Part shown: positions 43,483-53,443 of the stretch, piece after piece | Layout of the letters: every line of letters starts with the position of its first letter | Numbering within the stretch: the first letter of the stretch is position 1 | Assembly (NCBI GenBank): GCA_963575745.1 | Contig: CAUYUJ010000739.1 | Location: 5,001 to 69,000, forward strand | Reading direction: 5' to 3' | DNA length: 64,000 bases | From: Prorocentrum cordatum | Taxonomy: Eukaryota > Sar > Dinophyceae > Prorocentrales > Prorocentraceae | Notes under the pieces: model-generated | Database searches by the model: none | Told to the model about the DNA's origin: nothing | Seen by the model: only the letters and a program-made list of their open reading frames with translations | Program-made: the position numbers and the translations under genes

Positions 43483-44270
43483 CCAGTCTACACCCAAGAC
43501 GCATCAACGATTCTGCAATACACCTAGACGCGTCAACGATTCTGCAACAAACCAATCCACCTTCCCGCCAAGTTCCCTCATCATAGATCTCTAAAATACT
43601 TACCTTTATAGCGGCAAGTGGCCCACGGAAGGACAACGGCTTAATAATCATGTACCGAACCAGAACACAGTTCCTGGGACTTCAGCTCCGCGGATGAAAG
43701 TGACTGTTGCGTTCTGACAGTCATCAGTCGTGCCGGGTCGCAAGTCCTGGGACTTCACAGCGAGCAGATTTGCGTCCCGACAGCTCCAAATCGCGCCATC
43801 AAGCCATTCCTGGGCCTTCGACCACACTAATCCTTGAACCTGCGGCAACCTTTTACGTCAGACGTATGTGCGCGTCACTAAAAGGCGAGAGCCACACTTC
43901 GAGGACGGCCCGTCCTCCGTCGGCGAATCGGGTGCAGCCGCTTCGGAGACGAATTTTTCCGCGGCGCTGCGGCAAGAGCCCCGTGTGGTAAACGACCCGC
44001 CAATCCATCCGTGAACCTGTGGCACACCTTTCGGACACGTGTGGGCTTGGCATCGCTCGGGCGTGCGCGTTTTTTCCTCGGCGGGGGCCATCGAGGAGCA
44101 TCCTTGATCCTTTGGCGAAGCAGCCACGCACGAAGCCGAAACAGAACACAGGGCATGGACGTCCGAGCGATGGCGAGTGGGTGGCCCCGAGGCGAGCGCC
44201 ACGCTTCGAGACGGACCCGGCCCTCCATCCGTGGAGAACAGCAAACACCCCTCTCAAGACGCAGGCACCT
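43483..44270. repeat. diverged minisatellite after GGA array (family C)
   Basis: After CCAGTCTACACCCAAG comes (ACGCGTCAACGATTCTGCAA)2. From 43,660 diverged units follow, with CAGTTCCTGGGACTTCA, CGCGGAT, GTGACTGTTGCG and CATCAGTCGTGCC. From 43,880 another unit appears, with GGCGAGAGCCACACTTCGAG, GACGGCCCGTCCTCCGTC. The first part matches 51,045-51,360. Confidence 0.65.
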
Positions 44271-44273
44271 GGA

Positions 44274-44470
44274 GGGGGAGGAGGAGGAGGGGGAGGAGGA
44301 GGAGGAGGAGGAGGAGGAGGAGGAGGAGGAGGAGGGGGAGGAGGAGGAGGAGGAGGAGGAGGAGGAGGAGGAGGAGGATGAGGAGGAGGAGAGAAGAGCA
44401 GCGGGCGGGAAGGAGACGCGGGGCGCTGTCTCTGCAAAACGAGGAGGATGGTTGGGAACAAACATCTGGG
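44274..44470 (-). repeat. (GGA)n array with minus-oriented leader
   Basis: GGA array 44,274-44,392. Downstream, in reverse orientation, lies the cassette leader (GGAGACGCGGGGCGCTG, GCAAAACGAGGAGGATGG, TTGGGAAC), so on the minus strand the order is leader then TCC, as in the other cassettes. The 44,471-44,759 stretch has one more copy of the GGCGAGAGCCGCAGTTTG unit and nothing else recognisable. Confidence 0.75.
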
Positions 44471-44759
44471 CAGGCAGAAGACTGAACAAGGGCCCCCTTC
44501 AGAGGCGAGAGCCGCAGTTTGAAAAGGACCCGCCCTCCTTCCGTAAAGCCGTTGGGAATTTCAGGCTGTAATTGCCGAGGAGGTCTCAGGCGAAACGACC
44601 GGCCCGGTCCACTGTCACGTCCGGTGGCGCGGCAGGGGGGAGTTGTCTTGTCGCTTCGCTCACTCCGCCGGCCCACTCCGCATCAGTGTGGCTGCGTGGT
44701 GGTGTGCTCGTGCCCAGGGGGGTGGCAGTACGATCTTCGAGGAGATCTTTGGAGATGTG

Positions 44760-46140
44760 GCTCGCACCCTGTCGAAGAGAGCCGTTAGACTGTCCCAGAG
44801 GGCGCCGAGATGGCTCAAGAGAGCTCTAGAAGAGTTTCGAGACGTACTTGGGTTGTGGGTCGAAGTCCTCATGGATGCTTCTTGGGGTCTCTTCGGAGGG
44901 AGCCTCTGAGGAGCCTCTTGGGGGCTTCTTGGGGGCCTCTTGGGGCTTCCTCGAGGCCTGTTGAGAGTCTTGGGAGCCTCTGTGGGGGCCTCTTGGGGGC
45001 CTCTTGGAGCCTCTTGGGGGGCTCGTGGGGGCTTCTTGGGGCATCCTGGGCGCCTTGTGGGGCCGAGGGCTCGAAATGTCCGTTCGGGTTCCCCGTCTGG
45101 CCTCCTCTTGGGGCCGTCCTGGGGATTCTTGGGCCGTCTTGGAGGCCTCTTGGGCCGTCTTGGGGCCCCCTTTGGCCCTCTTGGGGCTCTCTTGGAGGCT
45201 TCTTGGGCCGTCTTGGGGCGATATGTTGGGCCTCTTGGACCGTCCTTGAGCGCCAGGAAGCCGAACAGATGAGAACTGCAAAGTCCGTCAAAAACCGGAG
45301 GGAAATCAATTGTTGTTGTCTCCTCGAGCCCTCTTGAGACGCTTCTTCGCAGCCTCTTTGGGCGTCTTGGGAGCCTCTTGGGACTGAGGGCTCGAAATGT
45401 CCGTTCGGGTTCCCCGTCTGGCCTCCTCTTTGGGCCGTCCTGGAGATATCTTGGGCCGTCTAGGAGGCCTCTTTGGCCGTCTTGGGGCCCTCTTGGCCCT
45501 CTTGGGGCTCTCTTGGGGGCCTCTTGGGCTGTCTTGGGGCGATATGTGGGGCCTCTTGGACCGTCCTTGAGCGTCGGGAAGCCGAACAGATGAGAACGCC
45601 AACATCCTTCAAAATCCAAAGGCGACTCGATGGTTTTTGCCTCCTGGAGCTTACTTGAGACGCTTCTTCGAGGCCTTTTTGGGCGTCTTGGGAGCCTCTT
45701 GGGGCCGAGGGCTCGAAATGTCCGTTCGGGTTCCCCGTCTGGCCTCCTCTTGGGGCCGTCCTGGGGATATCTTGGGCCGTCTAGGAGGCCTCTTTGGCCG
45801 TCTTGGGGCCCTCTTGGACCCTCTTGGAGCTCTCTTGAAGGCCTCTTGGGCCGTCTTGGGGCGATATGTGGGGCCTCTTGGGCAGTCTTGGAGCGTCGGG
45901 AAGCCGAACAGATGAGAACGGCACAACCCTTCAAACACGGAAGGGAAATCGATGGTGTTTGCCTCCTGGAGCCCTCTTGAGACGCTTCTTCGAGGCCTCT
46001 TTGGGCGTCTTGGCAGCGTCTGCGGCCGTCTGGAGGCTATCTTGCGCGCCTCGGACCAATCTAACAGCGACTCGGAGCCCTCTTGGACCGTCTTGGGGAC
46101 TGTTGGGGCCCTGTAGGAGCGCTTGGGGGCGCCTGAAAGC
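44760..46140. repeat. 321-bp higher-order repeat of CTTGGGGGCCT words
   Basis: The basic word is about 20 bp (CTTGGGGGCCTCTTGG..). It is organised in a 321-bp higher-order unit with TCGAAATGTCCGTTCGGGTT at 45,071, 45,392 and 45,713, each followed by CCCCGTCTGGCCTCCTCTT and ending in AAGCCGAACAGATGAGAAC. Since 321 is divisible by three, frames stay open across copies, including a 424-codon minus frame (44,660-45,934) rich in K, R, P, G, E and Q. A decayed relative lies at 52,440-52,690. Confidence 0.85.
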
Positions 46141-46311
46141 CGCGCCCAGAAGGCACACGCATCTCTGGGTAGTACCGGCCGGGGTACTTTTCGTCCGGGG
46201 ACCCCCAGGGGCCGCCCCGCGCGCGCGAACTAGAAATATTGTTTACCAGTTTAGCTGGAGATCTTAGCACGCCTCTGGCCCGTTGGGCCGGCGAATGTAT
46301 CAGGATAACAG
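46141..46311. other. spacer
   Basis: No feature recognised. Confidence 0.4.
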
Positions 46312-46470
46312 ATAGAGGAGGAGGAGGAGGAGGAGGAGGAGGAGGAGGAGGAGGAGGAGGAGGAGGAGGAGGAGGAGGAGGAGGAGGAGGAGGAGGAGGA
46401 GGAGGAGGAGGGAGGAGGAGGAGGGAGGAGGAGGAGGAGGAGGAGGAGGAGGAGGAGGAGGAGGAGGAGG
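46312..46470. repeat. (GGA)n array
   Basis: About 160 bp of nearly pure GGA with two GGGA slips. Confidence 0.95.
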
Positions 46471-47254
46471 AACCCATCTCGCCGCCAGGCCTCGCTGAAG
46501 TGGGCTGTCGCCCCCCCCCCCCACACCTGGCTTCTCGCCGGCTGCCGAAGTTGGGCGGGGCGGGGATGCTGCTCGTTCGGCGGCCTCGGACGACTTGATT
46601 CGCGCGGTGCCTCCTCCGCCTCTTCGGGCGGCGGCCGGTGCGGCCCCGGGCAAGGTCGAGTCGGTTGGCGCGCGGCGGCCCAGCGAAGCTGTTGCGGCCC
46701 TGAAGGGGGAGTTCCGCGCCGCTTCCTCATGCCCCGCCGTGGTCCGCGAGCTCGGCACCCCGCCGTGGCGCAGTCCAAGGGCCCCGCCTCGCCCTCGCGC
46801 TCTGGCTCCCGGCCCCTTCCTGCGCTGGGGCCGCCTCCGCTGCGGCGCGCTTGGCGGGGACGGGCCCGCCGCGGGGCCCCGAGGCGCTGCAGGTCGGGGT
46901 CCGCTGCGCCGCCGTCGCCGCGACCGCTGCCGAGCGGAGCGCTGCGCGGGCCGCCGCTGGCGGTGGCGCAGGGCATGATGTGGGCCGTGGTCTTGGCCCC
47001 TGCCACGGGAGTGGCGTCGTCCTCGCCAGGCAGTGCGCCGCAGCTCGGGGTATGATGTGGGCCGTGGTCTTGGCCCCTGCCACGGGAGCGGCGTCGTCCT
47101 CGCCAGGCAGTGCGCCGCAGCTCGGGGTGCCGTGCCGCTCCCGCCGCGTAGGAGCCCCGCCCTCGCCTCTGGGGGCGCCGCCTGCGGGCGGCGCCGTGCA
47201 GCTGTCCCGTGTGAGCGCCAGGCTCTCCCGGTCCCCAGAGATTTGTGGGCTCCC
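46471..47254. other. GC-rich spacer with a 77-bp tandem duplication
   Basis: GGCATGATGTGGGCCGTGGT begins copies at about 46,973 and 47,050 (one base differs at the start), and the 77-bp unit ends in CGCCGCAGCTCGGGGT. A 77-bp unit shifts the frame, which argues against coding. Other open frames here overlap on both strands and are unrecognised. Confidence 0.5.
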
Positions 47255-47398
47255 TCTCTGCCTCTGCCTCTGCCTGTGCCTCTGCTCTCTCTCTCTCTCT
47301 CTTTCCGTCTCTCTCTCTCTCTCTCTCCCTCGCTCTTTTTTTGTTCTCTCTCTCTCTCTTGCTCTCTCTCTCTCTCTCTTTCGCTCTCTCCCGCTGCC
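47255..47398. repeat. (CT)n / (TCTG)n microsatellite
   Basis: CTCTGC then CT dinucleotide repeats with TTT and CGC interruptions. Confidence 0.9.
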
Positions 47399-49289
47399 CC
47401 ATTGGGGGCTCGAGCCTTGCTGGGTCAAGCTGGGGGGCCGGCCTCAGCTGGCCCGAGGCCAGGGCCCTCCGAGGCCCACCCTGGAGGCGGGCGCCGGCCG
47501 CGCGCTGCCGCGCAGCGAGGCGCCCGGCTGCGGGGTGGCGGGCGCGCAGCCCCCGCGAGCCGCCGCCGCGGTGCGTCGAAGAGCGGCCCGCCGCTGCGCG
47601 GCAGCGGCGGCCGCCCGCTGCGCGCAGCGTTGCTGGCCACGCGTGCCCTCGCCGGGCCGGCGAGGGCGGGGGGAGGCAGCCGGGCCCGCCACTGGATTCG
47701 GCCGCGTGTGTCGCAGATGGCAGCGCACTGAGGTCGCCCATATCTTTGTTTCTTCGGGCATGCAGGGCGTCCACACCACACCCCTTTACACCGCGCCCCT
47801 TTCCATCTTCCAAAGCCAGTTCGCCTGGCGGCGGGCTGCCATGGCGACCGGGCGCTTCGGCGGCGAGCCGCTGGTCGACGCCGGGAACAGGTGCAGCCTC
47901 CAGGCCACGGGGGCGCAGTGCGGGTGAGACTCGTTTGCGTGCGACGACCCGGAGATCCCCGTGGACTTCGAGGCGGAGGGGCCCGGCGAGCTTGGGGCGC
48001 CGCCGGCGGGGGCCTCTCCGCCAGGCGAGCCTCCCGAGCCGCCGCCCCCTCCGAGGGGAGTGGTGCCAACCGATCCCGCGTCTCGCCCCGCATCTCCGGA
48101 TGTCTCCTGGGCCGGGGATACTGAGTTGGGAGTCCGTGGGCGGCCGAACCTGGTCCTGGAGAGCCGAAGGGGTCGGGGGCTGGGCCTTCCAAGCAGTCGA
48201 GAACCTCAGGGGCGCCAGTTAAGTCCAGAAGGAAACAGGATGGTTGTCCAAGGGAGGCTGGCTGCTCCACCTCGCGGACTATGGGGGCGCGTGCTGGTTC
48301 GGCGCGGCCTGGCCGTTCGTCGCGGGGCCTGGGCGGGCGCTCGTATCCGCGGGCGTCCTAGCCATGGCGGCGCGCAGCCTGCGCGCGCTCTTCGCCCCAT
48401 GCATCTGGTGCGTCTGGGAGCTCGGCAGATTCGTCCGCATCTTAATGTGCCCTCGGCGCTCGCCAGGCGAAGTGCAATGGGTGAGCTTCTGCCGCCAGCG
48501 GCGCCGCGCCCTATTGCGGTGGTCTGGGCCATGCCCAGCACAGGCGCCACGACCGCCACCGAGTATTTCGCCAAGAAGATCAGGGGCGTGGCGCGAGTCG
48601 GAAGCTCAACGATGTCCTCATTCCGGTCGGCGGGCACGTAGCCCGCCCCCGCATCGACCCGCAGGCCGTGAACCGCGCCGACCGCCCTGGCGGCCTGTGG
48701 ATCAACTATGTCGCGGTGAGAGGGGCCAGCTCCCGCGCCCCGCGGCAGCGGTTTGAACAGGTCGAGCCCAAGAGGGCCCACCTCGACCGCTCAAGCGGTT
48801 GCGAGATCAAGGACGGAGACATCCACGGCCAGGAGCACGCAGCCTTCGACTCCGACGCCGTCGTTGACGTGGGCGTCCACGCCGAGCTCACTACTTGCAG
48901 GGCGATGGCCATCGTGTTGCGCGTCTTCGCCGGAGGGGCCCGCCATTTCTGGCGTGGCTCCCTGCTCCTCGGGTGCGTGATCTGCTGTGGTGTGAGGTGT
49001 TGCCGCCGGCACCGCCGCCGTCGCACTGCGACTCGCGATGCGGTGCCTGGTGCGGCAACGGCGTTTGTCTCGCTGAGACGATCGCCTTGTGAGGCCATCA
49101 AGGCCAGGGTCGCCGTGAAGGGCGGCATGCGCCCGCTGGCGGTCAGCGGCTGCTGCGAGGCGGCCCAGGCCGAGCCAGCCACGCTTTTGCTCGAAGACGC
49201 TCTGGCGTCGGATCCCCCGCCGTGCGCAGAGGGGCCACCGCGCGCCACCGCGCCCGCCGCGTCCGTGCGTGCTGGGCAACGCCTTTGAG
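47399..49289. other. very GC-rich region, no gene safely recognised
   Basis: Nearly every frame is open because stop codons are rare at this base composition. Some short stretches look coding-like (for example plus-strand LDRSSGCEIKDGDIHGQEHA near 48,790), but antisense frames are equally open. I see no diagnostic motif and call no gene. Confidence 0.4.
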
Positions 49290-49860
49290 GGATGAGGCAC
49301 AAGTGCTCCCAGCTGGCTTGCAACCAGGAGGCCGCGGGAACCGCCGCCGGAGCGCACCTCTGCCTCGCCTATCCGAGGAGAAGCGGGCCGCGCGGCCGCC
49401 GCGCCTGGCCCCCCCCCCAGCCCCCTCCGGGCCCCTCGCCTTTGCTCCGACGTCAAAAACGAGGCGGCCGCAGCCCGGGGCGCCGAGCCGCCCCCAGCGC
49501 CGCCGATGCCCAAGGTAACGGCCCAAGGGCCCCCGCCTCGGCGGGGGTCGCCCGCCTCGACCGCGCGACTGGCTTCGCTGCGCTCCGGGCGTCCGCTGGC
49601 CCCGCTGCCCGGCCAGAGCCCCGAGGCGGAGTGCGGGGCCATGGCGGGCGAGGGGCGCGTCGCGGTGAAGGTCCGCGCCCGCTGGCCCGACGGCGCCAAT
49701 GGGTAGTTAGTCTTTTCAGCGAAGTTGGAGAGGCGACCGAGCCGGACTTCGACCTCAAGGTTCACGTCCGCGGCCCTCGCGGCAAGGACGTCTACTTCAG
49801 CGTCAACTCCGACGGGCTGCTGCCCTCCCCGAAGGTCAGCGGCGCGGGGCGTCTGCCGGA
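49290..49860 (+). pseudogene. possible degraded coding stretch, unknown family
   Basis: A plus frame reads HKCSQLACNQEAAGTAAGAH then LCLAYPRRSG, a C-x4-C..C pattern that could be a small metal-binding motif. About 380 bp later the same frame reads EPDFDLKVHVRGPRGKDVYF and SVNSDGLLP. Between them the sequence is Arg/Pro/Gly-rich and unconvincing. Similar pairs of motifs occur, from memory, in dinoflagellate retroelement-associated proteins, but this cannot be verified here. Confidence 0.25.
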
Positions 49861-50564
49861 GGCTTCCTGGAGGAGCTTCTGCAGCGCCCGCGGGCTTCGG
49901 CGGCCGAGAGCTCGGCGTCCTGGTGGCGGCCGCCGCCGTGCCTCGCCGCGTCTGGGCGACGCTCTCCCAGTGGCAGGGGTTGCTGGTCGGTGGGGGGACC
50001 TGCCCCCGCGCGCAGCGCCGGCGGGGGGAACTTCTGGCCCGGGGCAAGGGTCATCCCGAGGGGGCGTGTCGGACGCGCACCCCGCCCGCGACTCAGAGCT
50101 GTGGGCCATCGACCAGAAGCTGGAAAGCCACTGGACGTGCTGGGGCGCCGCAGCTCACCCTGGCCGCCCACAGCCGCCGCAGTCACCCCAGCCGAGCGTT
50201 CCCCGCGCCGACCCCGCAAAGGCATCTTCGAGAGTCTGGAGCACCCAGCGACGAGGGCACCGGCGAGGCCGCGGTGGGGATCTGCCCGAGCGCCCGCTTC
50301 TATGGCTCCGACGACGTGGCCGCCAGTCAGAGCGTTGCCGCGGGCTTCGACGGTAGGCGCCCGTCGTGCTGGGGCATCTCTGCCGCTGCGCCAAGCACTC
50401 GGCCGATACTTCTACTGGCGAGGAGGGCCGCGACGTCTACCACGGGCACGCGAGGCGCTGGGAGCAGCAGCTCGGGGAGGGGGGCCGCATGGGCTGCAGG
50501 AGCTGCCCGCGCCCCCGCAACTGACGCCCACGCCCTCGGGGCAGGTCCCCCGCCGAAGGTTAAC
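49861..50564. other. GC-rich region, no gene recognised
   Basis: Open frames on both strands due to composition; nothing recognisable. Confidence 0.4.
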
Positions 50565-50692
50565 GGGCGAAGAACGGTATAAAATAAACTTTTTCGCTGT
50601 CGGGGGCGCCTCGTAGGGGTATAAACTTTCCAGCCGCCGAGGGACAGGCGCCCCCGACAGCCAAAAAAATTATTTTATACCCTTCTTCGCTC
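50565..50692. repeat. 128-bp foldback (near-perfect ~48-bp inverted repeat)
   Basis: Left arm 50,565-50,612: GGGCGAAGAACGGTATAAAA, then TAAACTTTTTCGCTG, then TCGGGGGCGCCT. The right arm 50,642-50,692 reads the same in reverse complement, with GAGCGAAGAAGGGTATAAAA. The loop is about 30 bp and repeats part of the arm (GGGTATAAACTTT). No flanking duplication is evident. It could be a MITE or a strong hairpin in a transcript. Confidence 0.8.
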
Positions 50693-50957
50693 GCTGAGAA
50701 GGGAAGGGCCCACGGAGTTCGGCTCGGCATCGGTCAGCTGGCGCAGCCGCAAGCCGCGCCGCCCGCCTCCGCCGCCGGCGGGCCAGCTGGCAGGCCTGCG
50801 AGCGCCGGGGGTGCCTCGCCAGGCCCAGACAGGTTTGCCCCTCGGGGTGGTGCCGAATGTGGCCGGGCTCGTCGCCGACCGAGGCGCTCGCGGCCACGCC
50901 AGTCTTGTTCGTGCTCTGGGGCCATGCCCGAAGCGGGGGAGGATGGAGGAATAATCG
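50693..50957. other. GC-rich spacer, no gene recognised
   Basis: Nothing recognised. Confidence 0.4.
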
Positions 50958-51360
50958 GCGGAGGAGGAGGAGGAGGAGGGGGAGGAGGAGGAGGAGGAGG
51001 AGGAGGAGGAGGAGGAGGAGGAGGAGGAGGAGGAGGAGGAAGAGGACCAGTGTAAACCCAAAAGTCACCAACGATGTTGGAATAAGCCCTCCCCAAAGCT
51101 CCCTCTTCATATGCCCCTACGACGGTTCATTTCCACAGAGGGACCTGCCTCCTTGGAAGACAGCCGTTTGAAGACCCCGAAGCATGCCAAAACAGTGTTC
51201 TTGGCATTCCAGCGCCACGGATAATCCTGAATGTCGGGTCTTGACGATCCTGAATCGTGCCAAAACGCCGTTCTTGGGATTTCAACACCGCGAATCATCG
51301 TAACTGTTGCGCCCTCATAATCGTAATCCCTTCCAAAACAACAGTTCTGGTACGTCGATC
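50958..51360. repeat. (GGA)n array with family C flank and minisatellite
   Basis: A GGA array ends in GGACCAGTGTAAACCCAAAA and ACCAACGATGTTG, matching the flank at 43,475. Decayed units follow at 51,175-51,360 with GTGCCAAAACGCCGTTCTTG, GGATTTCAACACCGCGAATC and GTAACTGTTGCGCCCTCATA, matching 43,660-43,760. Confidence 0.75.
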
Positions 51361-51419
51361 AAGGAGGATGAGGAGGAGACAAAAACAATATGACAATAGT
51401 AAAAATATTAATGCTAAGA

Positions 51420-51421
51420 AT

Positions 51422-51457
<36 letters not shown>

Positions 51458-52198
51458 GAGGAGGAGGAGGAGTAGGAGGAGTAGGAGCAGGATGAGTAGG
51501 AGGAGGAGGAGGCAGAGAAGGAAGATGGGGGATTGAGGAGGAGGAGAAGGGGGAGGAGGGAGGAGGATGAACAGGTGGATGCTGATGATGATGCTGATGA
51601 TGATACTGCTGCTGATGATGATACTGATGTTGATGATCATGATGATGATGCTGACGATGATGATGCTGATGCTGATGAAGATGAGGATGATGCTGATGAT
51701 GATGCTGCTGCTGATGATGATACTTGTGATGGTGAGGATGCCGATTATGATGCTGATACTGATGCTACTGATGATGATGGTGATGCTGCTGATGATGATG
51801 CTGATGCTGATGACGATGATGCCGACAATGATGATACTGCTGATGATGCTGATGATGCTGATGATGGTGATGCTGATGATGCTGATGATGCTGATGATGC
51901 TGATGATGCTGATGGTGATGATGATGATGAAGATGATGGTGGTGATGATGATGATGATGATGATGATAATGACGCTGTTGATGATGGTCACGACTTTTAT
52001 GACGGTGGTGATGATGCTGCTGGTGATGGTGGAGGTGATGCTGGTGATGCTGATGATACCGGTGATGATGGTGAGGATGATGATGCTGATGATGATGATG
52101 ATGATGATTCTGATTCTGATCATGATTATGATGATGCTGATGACGATGAGGATGAGGATGAGGATGAGGATGAGGATGAGGATGATGATGACGATGAC

Positions 52199-52263
<65 letters not shown>

Positions 52264-52322
52264 GGATGAGGATGAGGATGAGGATGAGGATGAGGATGAG
52301 GATGAGGATGAGGATGAGGATG

Positions 52323-52373
<51 letters not shown>

Positions 52374-52390
52374 GTGGTGGTCATGCTGAG
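51420..52390. repeat. (AGT)n, (GGA)n and (GAT)n array 3
   Basis: (TAG)n at 51,423-51,460, GGA to 51,560, then about 820 bp of GAT triplets. Within it (GATGAG)n hexamer blocks (52,150-52,185 and 52,262-52,326) flank a pure GAT block, an ordered sub-structure. Confidence 0.95.
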
Positions 52391-52439
52391 AAGGCATGAA
52401 AGCCAGAAACCTCTTGGCTATCACCCGGAGTCTCTTTGG

Positions 52440-52690
52440 ATGTCATTCTAGAGAGTCTTGGGGTTCTATTTGGGCGTCATGGGGGCCGATTGGCGGTCCC
52501 ATGGGCTTCGTGGGACGTCTTGGGTGCCTTGGCAGAGCTTCTTGGGGCCTCTTGGGAGCCTCTTGGGGGCCTCTTGGAGACCTCTTGAGGCATCTTGGGG
52601 TCTCCTTGGCGCCTTCTGTGGCCCTCGTTGGGCCGTCTTCTTGGGGCACCCTGGGCAGCCTTTGGGGCCATCTTGGGGGGGGCCACCTCG
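52440..52690. repeat. decayed CTTGGGGCCTCTTGGG repeat
   Basis: About 250 bp of 20-bp words of the same family as 44,760-46,140, without the 321-bp higher-order structure. 52,691-53,024 then shows no recognisable gene. Confidence 0.75.
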
Positions 52691-53024
52691 GAGGAGATCA
52701 ATCAAAGAGGGGGGGCTCAATTATGCCCCCCCTCGCCAAGGAGGCCAGCCTGTGTCCAAAACCTTATTCGTGCAATTCATTGTTGTTGCGCTTTCGCCGA
52801 GGCCTTCTTGGACGCTCTGATCGGTCGCGGGGCGCCCCGTCCAAGTCCAGGGGAGGGGGGAGGGAGAGGAGTAAATCCTTCTTCGTTGGGGAAGAAAAAA
52901 GGGTTTGGAAGAGGAGACGCCCTAAACCACTCGCTCCCTAACGGGCTGGTGGGATTGAAAGGAAAAAAGGTACCCCAATCTGCTCTCCCCTCTTGCCTCC
53001 GCCCTCCTTCTCCCTCCTTCTCCC

Positions 53025-53290
53025 TCCTCCCCCCCCCCCCTCCTCCTCCTCCTCCTCCTCCTCCTCCTCTCCTCCTCCTCCTCCCCTCCCTCCTCCTCCT
53101 CCTCCTCCTCCTCCTCTCCTCCTCCTCCTCTCCTCCCCCTCCTCCTCCTCCTCCTCCTCCTCCTCTCCCCCTACTCCTCCTCCTCTTCCTCTCCTCCTCC
53201 TCCTCCTCCTCCCTCGTCCTCCTCCTCCCCCTCCTCCTCCTCCTCCTCCTCCTCCTCCTCCTCCTCCTCCTCCTCCTCCTCCTCCTCCCC
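53025..53290. repeat. (TCC)n array
   Basis: About 265 bp of TCC with CTCC and CCC interruptions. It ends about 145 bp before the TIR element at 53,444. 53,291-53,435 holds nothing recognised. Confidence 0.95.
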
Positions 53291-53443
53291 CTTCAGCGTA
53301 GGCGCTCTGGACTGGATCGTTGAAGGGCCACCTTCTTCTTGTGGCCAGCCGGGCACCCCTTGCTGCATGCATGCACCGAGCCGGGCCTTCGCTCCCCCCC
53401 GTCGCCGCCCCAGAGCCCCAGGATTGCCCGCCGTGGTCTCGTG

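Noticed and set aside
46251-47813. A 520-codon minus frame rich in Arg and Glu
   Set aside because: It is built from a GGA array, a CT microsatellite and very GC-rich spacer; no motif, and it is crossed by a 77-bp duplication.
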